A program made the translations under genes and the position numbers. Below, piece by piece: positions 30,728 through 36,286 of a DNA stretch of 36,286 bases. The notes beneath the pieces are model-generated. The model was given only the letters and a program-made list of their open reading frames with translations. It was not told where the DNA came from and searched no databases. The first letter of the stretch is position 1. Each line of letters opens with the position of its first letter. This DNA comes from JAAZPG01 sp012797375 (lineage in GTDB: Bacteria > Acidobacteriota > Aminicenantia > Aminicenantales > UBA4085), in contig CALMMC010000137.1 in assembly GCA_937868205.1 (NCBI GenBank), positions 1-36,286 of the forward strand. Reading direction: 5' to 3'.

Positions 30728-32707
30728 TCATTTGATTTTCTCATAAGTTAAAGACGAGGGGCCTTGGTGGTAAGTAAAAGACTCGACGCCTCCCGTTTCC
30801 GATTCTTTGAAAACCAGGTAAACCAAAGGAGCCACGCGGAAAAATCGTTTTCCCTCCGCATCCGGGGGACGCAGCTCGTAGGTTTTCTGTCCGGAGATTT
30901 TCAACGCCAGGCTGTTGTTCTTGATGACAATCTCCAGGGTTTCGTCGAGCTCGTCGCCGTGGTACTCCCCAAGAAATTTCCGGAGCTCTTCCAGGGGAAT
31001 CTCCGGCGGCAGGACGATTCCCTTTCGCGGCAGCTCGAAGGACATCGCCCCCCGGCGGAAGATCATGGCCGTGACGCCGAATTCGGGCCGCCGGCTGAAG
31101 GAAACGCCGGCTTGGGGAGAGGCGGCGAGGGCCCGGAAGCCCTCGGCGTCCGGCGGACGAAGCTCAAGGGCGCCCTGTCCCGGGATCTCCAGGAACAGGC
31201 GGCCGTCCCGGGCCGAGACGTTCCATTCCGCGTCCGCGAAAGCCCCGAAATTGGCGATATAGACGCCCGCCTCTTCCGGCGCCGCCGATTTGTCTGAACC
31301 GGCCGGTTTCCAGGAATCCCGAAGCGCCCGGGCCGCGGCCGCGGCTCTTTCGACGCAGGCGGCCGAGAAATCGTCCAACACCCGGGCCGCTTCCACGGTC
31401 TTTCCGGCCTTCCGTAGTTCCGTGGCCGACTTGAGGACAGGCGGGAGGGCGGCGGCGAAGGATTGTTCCAAAGCGTCGAATTCCTTTCGGACGGCCGCGA
31501 GCCGGCCCGGCCGGTCGAGATTGACGAGGTCGGTCAAGTCGCGGAAGACCCACCAGTAGGAATCGGGCGAATACCGGTCGGTCGGGGCCGTCTCCGGCGC
31601 GACGACGCGCTTCCCCGCCGTTCCGGCGGCCGAGAGGAAGGCCGGAAGCTCCGTTCCATGAACAAAGAACGGGACGAAAATCCCGCTTGAGGGGACGGAC
31701 GCGCACCACCAGAAAACGGGGAGTCCGCCGCCGTCGGCGGGAAGCGAGGCGACACAGGAGCTGGCCGTCGCATCCAGGTCCAGGCTCGGGTCGGTGGACC
31801 GGTCGCGGGCGATCCGCTTCATCCAAGATTCGTCGATCGATCCGGATTTTTCCCGGAGAAGCCCAAGGGAACAGTTCGCCCGGACTTGGGCTCTCCCCCG
31901 GGCGATTTCTTGATCCCGTCCCTCGGCCGAATATGCCTGTTCGAAACTGAACGCGGCTTCGGAGCTTCCCTTCCACCAGCCTTTCTCCCGGGCATGGGCC
32001 GCAAGGTCGGCCGACGACAAGTCAAGGGAACCGCCCAGGCTCAGGGTGTTGGAGATCGAGGCCGTTCCGCCCTCGATCCTCTTCGCCGCCCAGCGGATTC
32101 CGGCCGTTTCTAAAATCCAGGCTTCCCTCGGATCGGCGACGAGATAAGAATTGTCATACGCGCCTTCCAGCCTTTGGCCGGGAAGGCCGGAGCCGAACTG
32201 CCCGTACGTTTCCGTCAAGGCCGCGATCGTTTCCACCGCTTCCTTGGCCGTCCGGCTTCGCTCCAGGCCGAGGCGGACAAGATCCATTCCGGTCGGGCCC
32301 GGCTTCGGTCCCCGGCTTTCCCGGGCGGCGGCGATCGCTTCCTGCAACGGCTTGGTGGAAACGCCTTCGTTCCCGATGACGACGCCGAACTCGTTGATCC
32401 CCTCCTCGTATCCCCAGCACCAATACGGGCCGGAGCCGAGGGTGGCGAATGTCTCCCCGGCCTGGGGGATGGAAACGCGGCCGAGGTCGATCATCGCGCC
32501 GGCCGGCCATGATTTCCGCGGATGAAGGGCCAGCGGCTGGCTGTCGAAAACCGTCCGATCGCTGTTTTTCGCAAACAGCACCCGCCCCCGGGACACGGCG
32601 TCCCTGAGGGCCACCCAAGTGTCGCAGGCGAATCCCGCCGGGGCGAAGAGAAAGCCGATATTCAGGCCCAAAACGAAAAGAGCGAGGGAAGCAGTCTGTT
32701 TTTTCAT
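30728..32707 (-). CDS. Secreted secernin-type C69 hydrolase with two C-terminal beta domains
   Basis: A 659-aa protein starting MKKQTASLALFVLGLN. A longer open frame upstream is antisense-like and overlaps the permease gene. The signal peptide ends at 'AGFA', exposing Cys28 as N-terminal nucleophile ('CDTWVAL'). 'VLFAKNSDR' follows, as in secernin and C69 Ntn-hydrolases, which cleave dipeptides or amide bonds. The core extends to about 470. Residues 481-571 and 572-659 are two similar beta domains that share 'ELRPPDAEG', like the DUF3471 tails of other secreted hydrolases. It is the last gene behind the ABC cassettes, 23 nt after the second permease. The fused tandem tail is unusual for secernins. 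Confidence 0.85.
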   Translation of the reverse strand: MKKQTASLALFVLGLNIGFLFAPAGFACDTWVALRDAVSRGRVLFAKNSDRTVFDSQPLALHPRKSWPAGAMIDLGRVSIPQAGETFATLGSGPYWCWGYEEGINEFGVVIGNEGVSTKPLQEAIAAARESRGPKPGPTGMDLVRLGLERSRTAKEAVETIAALTETYGQFGSGLPGQRLEGAYDNSYLVADPREAWILETAGIRWAAKRIEGGTASISNTLSLGGSLDLSSADLAAHAREKGWWKGSSEAAFSFEQAYSAEGRDQEIARGRAQVRANCSLGLLREKSGSIDESWMKRIARDRSTDPSLDLDATASSCVASLPADGGGLPVFWWCASVPSSGIFVPFFVHGTELPAFLSAAGTAGKRVVAPETAPTDRYSPDSYWWVFRDLTDLVNLDRPGRLAAVRKEFDALEQSFAAALPPVLKSATELRKAGKTVEAARVLDDFSAACVERAAAAARALRDSWKPAGSDKSAAPEEAGVYIANFGAFADAEWNVSARDGRLFLEIPGQGALELRPPDAEGFRALAASPQAGVSFSRRPEFGVTAMIFRRGAMSFELPRKGIVLPPEIPLEELRKFLGEYHGDELDETLEIVIKNNSLALKISGQKTYELRPPDAEGKRFFRVAPLVYLVFKESETGGVESFTYHQGPSSLTYEKIK

Positions 32708-32730
32708 CGGATACCCCCCGGCCGCCGGGA

Positions 32731-33420
32731 TTAAAACTCCCGGCGGGCGTAAAACCTCGTCGAAAGAAAGAGGGACACGAGAAAGGGGATGAAGACAGCC
32801 GCCGCGGCGGCCAAGACAAAAAGGGGCGTCCCCAAGGAGAGCCGGAGAACCCGGACGGCCCCGAAAATAACGGCCTCCCCGCCGCCCGAAGCGAAGGCGT
32901 CCGAGAGGGCGGCCTTGAGCCCGGCCGCGCCCAGCGCGGCGCAAAGGACGCCGGCGGCCGTGAACAGGAGCGTTCCGCGGCCGAAGCCGAAGCGGTGATA
33001 GAACGGAAGGTAGAGAGACAGGAAAAACGCGGTCAGCGGAAAAAACAAGGCCGCCGCTTCGATCGAAAGAAGCCCGGGGAACCCGCCGGCCGGGCGCGGA
33101 ACGTGCATCAAGGCGCCCGCCCAGCCGATGATCCCGAAGACCATCGCGCCGCCGGCGGCCAGCAGGACGGCTCCCAGAAGATAACGGGCGCCGACGATCG
33201 ACGCTCTCGAGACAGGGAGGCTGAGATAGAGAATTTCGGTTTTGTTCCGATCCTCGAGGAAAAAGACCGTCGCCTGGCCGGCCAGAGCAAGCGCACCGCC
33301 GGCCGCCAGGATGAATCCGGCCGAAAAGAACGGCTGAAGCGAGTAAAGAGATAGGACAGCCGCTCCACAGAGCAGAATCCACCGGGCCGCGAGCAGATCT
33401 TTCCCGACGAGCTTAAGCAT
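32731..33420 (-). CDS. ABC-2 type transporter permease (copy 2)
   Basis: A 229-aa membrane protein with six hydrophobic segments. 'DRNKTEILYLSLPVSRASIVGARYLLGAVLLA' (about 57-88) is the cytoplasmic loop and helix typical of the YtrC/ABC2-permease group, where 'LSLPVSR' marks the coupling helix. It starts inside the end of its ATPase gene, with an 8-nt ATGCTTAA overlap, and so is co-translated. The pair duplicates the cassette upstream; the C-termini 'FYARREF' and 'LFRRKEY' match in kind. The exported substrate is unknown. Confidence 0.88.
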   Translation of the reverse strand: MLKLVGKDLLAARWILLCGAAVLSLYSLQPFFSAGFILAAGGALALAGQATVFFLEDRNKTEILYLSLPVSRASIVGARYLLGAVLLAAGGAMVFGIIGWAGALMHVPRPAGGFPGLLSIEAAALFFPLTAFFLSLYLPFYHRFGFGRGTLLFTAAGVLCAALGAAGLKAALSDAFASGGGEAVIFGAVRVLRLSLGTPLFVLAAAAAVFIPFLVSLFLSTRFYARREF

Positions 33421-34330
33421 GGCCGTTTCCCTTGCTCATGAAAAACATGATGTCCTCGAGGGTGGCCGTTTCGACGATCGCCTCGCGGCCGAACCGCCGG
33501 CGGGCTTCGTCGGCCTCGGCCGTCAGGGCATGGACGCCGCAGGCGCTCTGCCGAATCCCCTTGAACAAGGGCCGGTTCTCGGCGGCCAGGAGCTCCGGCC
33601 CGCCCTTGACCACAACCCAGGCCCCGAGAATCCGGTCCCGGGGCGAGGAGAAAACGATCCGGCCGCCGCGGATGAAAGTGATGAAATCGGCAATCCGCTC
33701 GAGGTCCGAAGTGATATGGGTGGAGAAGAGGACCGATTTGCCTTCATCCTGGATAAAAGCCGATAGCTTTCTTAAAAGTTCGCGCCGGAAGACGGGATCC
33801 AGGCCCGAGGTCGGCTCGTCGAGGATCAGCAGTTCGGCCTTGTGGGACAAGGCGGCGGCCAGGGCGAACTTCATTTTCATCCCCCGCGACAGGGTCTTGA
33901 ATCTTTTTCCCAGAGGCAGCTCGAACTCTTCCGCCAGCCGCCGGAAACAAGCGTCGTCCCAGTCCCGGTAAAACGGGGCGACTGTTTTCCGGACATCAGC
34001 CAGGGTCAAGTGTTCGTAGAAAAACGGCGTGTCGTGGACGAATCCCAACCGGCTTTTGATCTCCATTTCTCCGGCGATATTGTCCAGGCCAAGGACCCGG
34101 ATTTCGCCGCCGTCCCGGCGGATGAGGTTCAGGATGAGCTTGATGATCGTCGTTTTACCCGCCCCGTTGGGGCCGATCAAGCCCATGATGTACCCCCGGG
34201 GCAGGGAGAAGGAGACCTCGTTCAAATGAAACCCGCCGCCCGACCCGGCGGAATCGGGCGCCGGCCGGGTCAGGCGGCCGGACGGGCTGTAAGACTTGGA
34301 AAGGTCCTTGATTTCCAGGGCGCAGTCCAT
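33413..34330 (-). CDS. ABC transporter ATPase (copy 2), YtrB-like
   Basis: A 305-aa ATPase. Walker A is GPNGAGKTT (53-61), signature LSRGM (147-151), Walker B 'LLILDEPTSGLD' (D171, E172) and H-loop 'FSTHITSD'. Compared with its paralogue it has an extra 20-residue Pro/Gly/Ser stretch (about 14-33) between the first two strands, which is low-complexity. After about 225 it has the same accessory domain as the paralogue ('WVVVKGGPELL...GVHALT...EDIMFF'). AAGGAGG overlaps the upstream permease stop. It forms a transporter with the permease that follows. Confidence 0.93.
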   Translation of the reverse strand: MDCALEIKDLSKSYSPSGRLTRPAPDSAGSGGGFHLNEVSFSLPRGYIMGLIGPNGAGKTTIIKLILNLIRRDGGEIRVLGLDNIAGEMEIKSRLGFVHDTPFFYEHLTLADVRKTVAPFYRDWDDACFRRLAEEFELPLGKRFKTLSRGMKMKFALAAALSHKAELLILDEPTSGLDPVFRRELLRKLSAFIQDEGKSVLFSTHITSDLERIADFITFIRGGRIVFSSPRDRILGAWVVVKGGPELLAAENRPLFKGIRQSACGVHALTAEADEARRRFGREAIVETATLEDIMFFMSKGNGHA

Positions 34331-34339
34331 GGCCCCTCC

Positions 34340-35011
34340 TTAATATTCCTTCCTCCGGAACAAGGCCAGGCTGAGGGAGAACGAGCCGTAGGAAAACAGG
34401 GCCAGGAGGGAGAGAACCGCGAAGACGGCGGGCGCCGGGCCGAAAGCGGCTTGAATTTCGGCCACCGCGTTAGGAACCAGGCGAAAGAGCGTCTTGATCA
34501 AGCCGATGCCGACGGAGCTGCGGAAAACCATGAGAAGGACGCCGGTGACCTGCAGAACGACGAGAAAAACGAGCAGCCCGGCCTGGCCGAAACGGACGAA
34601 CAAAGGCATCAACAAACCGAAATAGACGGCAATGAAGGCCAGGGAGGAAAGAACCATGCGAGGCCCGAAAACCGTCGCGGCCGGAAGCTTCGCTCCCGGA
34701 ACCACGGCCATCAAGAGGGAGCCGGCGGCGAACATGAGGAGCATCAATATCCAGCTCAGAAGAAACCGGGCCCGGAGGTATTCCCGGCGGGTGACGGGAA
34801 GACTGAGAGTGAACGTTTCGGCTTTGAACTTGTCCTCCCGGCCGAATAGAACGAAGGGGACGATGACGTAGAGGAACGCGCAAAGGACGGGGAGGAGCGT
34901 CGTGCGGCCGATCCGGGAGCCCATATAACCGATATAGAGCGGATAGACGAGTCCGACTCCCAAGACGAATTTCTTATGGAGAATGAAATCCTTGCGGAAC
35001 AGTTTAATCAT
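34340..35011 (-). CDS. ABC-2 type transporter permease (copy 1)
   Basis: A 223-aa membrane protein with about six TM segments. ATG 35011 (MIKLFRKDF) is chosen over one 13 codons upstream because it overlaps the ATPase stop by 8 nt (ATGATTAA), the same arrangement as in the second cassette. The coupling-loop motif 'TFTLSLPVTRREYLRARFLLSWIL' matches the other permease's 'LSLPVSRASI'. It forms the membrane half of the first exporter. The substrate is unknown. Confidence 0.88.
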   Translation of the reverse strand: MIKLFRKDFILHKKFVLGVGLVYPLYIGYMGSRIGRTTLLPVLCAFLYVIVPFVLFGREDKFKAETFTLSLPVTRREYLRARFLLSWILMLLMFAAGSLLMAVVPGAKLPAATVFGPRMVLSSLAFIAVYFGLLMPLFVRFGQAGLLVFLVVLQVTGVLLMVFRSSVGIGLIKTLFRLVPNAVAEIQAAFGPAPAVFAVLSLLALFSYGSFSLSLALFRRKEY

Positions 35012-35867
35012 GGGAAGCTCCGGAATGCAGGAAGACCATGATGTCTTCAATCGAGGCCCGGTCGAAGACGGCCGAGGGGAAGGCGGCCCGGGACGCTGGA
35101 ATATCCCCCGTCAAGGCCTCCACCCCGTAGGGCGATTCCCGGACGGCCCGGAACAGGGGACAACGGACGGGATCAAGGAGCTCGGGCCCGCCCTTGACCA
35201 CGGCCCATTTATCCCGGATGTCATCCCGCGGCGCCGAGAGAACAACTTCTCCATCGAGCAGCAGGGTCACATAATCGGCCGTCCTCTCCAAATCCGAGGT
35301 GACGTGGGTGGAAAAAAGAACCGCCTTCCGGCCGTCTTGGATCACGCCGGCGAGACGGTCCAGAAGCTCCCGCCGGAAGACGGGGTCCAGGCCGGAGGTC
35401 GGCTCGTCGAGAATCAGAAGGTCGGCGTCGTGGCTGAGGGCCAGAGCCAAGGAAAATTTCATCTTCATCCCATGGGACAGGGCCTTGAATTTCTTTCCGG
35501 CCGGAAGCTCGAACTCCCGGAGCATCGCTTGGAACAGGGCGGGATTCCAGCATGGATAGAAAGGCGCCACGACGGAGGCGATATCCCGAAGCGGGACGTC
35601 CTCGACCAGGGCCGGCGTCTCGTGGACGAACCCGATCCGGTTCTTAACTGCTTTTTCATCGGCGAGGTTATCCAGGCCGAAGACCTTGATCGCCCCCGCC
35701 TGACGCCGAACCAAGTTCAGGATAAGCTTGACGATCGTCGTTTTGCCGGCGCCGTTGGGACCGACCAGCCCCATGATCGAGCCCTCGGGGACGGCGAACG
35801 ACACGTCCTTGAGGGCGAATCCCTTGTAGGACTTGCGGAGTCCGGAGATTTCGAGGGCGGCGGCCAT
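35004..35867 (-). CDS. ABC transporter ATPase (copy 1), YtrB-like
   Basis: A 287-aa ATPase. Walker A is GPNGAGKTT (36-44), signature LSHGM (130-134), Walker B 'LLILDEPTSGLD' (D154, E155) and H-loop 'FSTHVTSD'. The C-terminal domain 'WAVVKGGPELLDP...GVEALTGD...EDIMVFL' is shared with the other ATPase and may contact the permease. It starts one nt inside the regulator's stop (TGATG) and ends in an 8-nt overlap with its permease. Regulator, ATPase and permease are thus tightly coupled, as in ytrAB-type operons. Confidence 0.94.
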   Translation of the reverse strand: MAAALEISGLRKSYKGFALKDVSFAVPEGSIMGLVGPNGAGKTTIVKLILNLVRRQAGAIKVFGLDNLADEKAVKNRIGFVHETPALVEDVPLRDIASVVAPFYPCWNPALFQAMLREFELPAGKKFKALSHGMKMKFSLALALSHDADLLILDEPTSGLDPVFRRELLDRLAGVIQDGRKAVLFSTHVTSDLERTADYVTLLLDGEVVLSAPRDDIRDKWAVVKGGPELLDPVRCPLFRAVRESPYGVEALTGDIPASRAAFPSAVFDRASIEDIMVFLHSGASHD

Positions 35868-36244
35868 CAGATATTCTCCTTGAACAGAAGACGGAGCATG
35901 TCCGCCACCTGGCTCTCTTCGATACCCATCAGCCGGGCCTCGTCGACGGCCCGGGCCAGCGCTTCCTCGACGACTTTCATCTTCTTCTCCCGGAGAAGTT
36001 CCTTATTCTGGACGGCGACGAAGGTGCCCTTGCCCCCCACCGTGTCAAGGAAGCCCTCGGCTTCAAGCTCGTCGTAAGCCCGCTTGGTCGTGATCACGCT
36101 GATTTGGAGGTCTTGGGCAAGGCGCCGGATGGAAGGCAACGGGCTTCCCTCCTCCAAGTCGCCGGAGAGGATCTGGGCCTTGATCTGTTTTCCAATCTGC
36201 TCGTAGATGGGGTCGGGCGAGGAGTTGGAAATGATGATTTTCAA
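35867..36244 (-). CDS. GntR-family repressor, YtrA subfamily
   Basis: A 125-aa transcription factor. Residues 10-75 are a GntR winged helix: 'PIYEQIGKQIKAQILSGDLEEGSPLPSIRRLAQDLQISVITTKRAYDELEAEGFLDTVGGKGTFV'. The short C-terminal helical part (80-125) and total size mark the YtrA subfamily, which usually controls adjacent ABC exporters and responds to cell-envelope stress. The start is TTG at 36244, eight nt after AAGGAG; the first ATG is far inside the DNA-binding domain. Autoregulation is likely from the palindrome upstream. Confidence 0.93.
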   Translation of the reverse strand: MKIIISNSSPDPIYEQIGKQIKAQILSGDLEEGSPLPSIRRLAQDLQISVITTKRAYDELEAEGFLDTVGGKGTFVAVQNKELLREKKMKVVEEALARAVDEARLMGIEESQVADMLRLLFKENI

Positions 36245-36269
36245 AACCGGGGCTCCTTCCGTTCTACTT

Positions 36270-36286
36270 GTATCATTTGTTTATAC
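36270..36286 (-). promoter_or_regulatory. Candidate operator/promoter element upstream of gntR gene
   Basis: The last 17 bases form an imperfect palindrome (GTAT-N9-ATAC) in an AT-rich patch. TATAAA/GATACA-like sequence here may be the -10. YtrA-type regulators bind AT-rich inverted repeats just upstream of their operon. The window ends here, so the full site cannot be seen. Confidence 0.35.

Noticed and set aside
30520..30744. 74-aa minus-strand frame after the C69 gene
   Set aside because: It overlaps the C69 stop, has no ribosome site and does not read like a protein.
32708..33382. N-terminal extension of the C69 protein (225 extra codons)
   Set aside because: It lies out of frame across the permease gene, is Arg-rich and has no domain. 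The signal peptide and nucleophile Cys define ATG 32707.
1..36286. CRISPR array, tRNA, rRNA, IS element or phage genes
   Set aside because: No regularly spaced direct repeats, cloverleaf sequences, transposase motifs or phage structural proteins were seen on reading both strands.

Overview
The window is a GC-rich (roughly 63% by eye) bacterial contig end with about 30 genes. Many are transporters, peptidases and glycan-active enzymes of an asaccharolytic or mixed peptide/glycan scavenger: five sodium- or cation-coupled amino-acid and solute carriers (APC, GltS, AlsT, SSS, NhaC), an M20 peptidase, an active/inactive M16 pair, a secernin-type C69 hydrolase, a sulfatase-like lipoprotein and two GH127 beta-L-arabinofuranosidases. 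The gene mix and the 'LRALGYIR' tail of the sulfatase suggest Acidobacteriota/Aminicenantes or a relative. This is inference from content, not from a marker gene.

Layout. 1-48 is not genomic: it is Illumina Nextera adapter, including an i7 index, and it truncates the first gene. 49-5189 (minus) is a tightly coupled five-gene glycosyltransferase operon for a surface polysaccharide, with 4-nt stop/start overlaps. 5485-9927 carries an M20 peptidase, a small membrane protein and an APC permease-GltS pair. 9962-10207 is an orphan TPR-like C-terminal remnant abutting alsT (10210-11682). 11837-13828 is a sulfatase-like lipoprotein. 13868-15780 is an SSS symporter with a 2-TM partner. 16261-18356 is a three-gene sulfur operon: an SQR-like flavoprotein, a one-cysteine DsrC/TusE and DsrE2. 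18484-22501 is a tandem GH127 pair. 23010-24230 holds two unrecognised genes, followed by nhaC.

25810-26313 is a heavily mutated NTF2/lumazine-binding-like pseudogene. 27015-27215 is a 66-aa protein behind a near-perfect sigma-54 promoter, bounded by back-to-back terminators. 27383-30379 is the M16 pair. 30728-36244 is a regulator plus two duplicated ABC ATPase/permease cassettes ending in a secernin fused to two tandem C-terminal beta domains.

Promoters of the TTGACA-17-TATAAT type are readable in front of many operons. In four cases the -10 element lies only 6-8 nt from a start codon that lacks a Shine-Dalgarno sequence, which predicts leaderless mRNAs; the other operons have ordinary leaders with AGGAG. 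No rRNA, tRNA, CRISPR array, transposase or phage gene was seen. The window shows no clearly new defence or mobile system; the most unusual signals are the leaderless pattern, the sigma-54 microgene, the minimal sulfur operon and the secernin/ABC operon.
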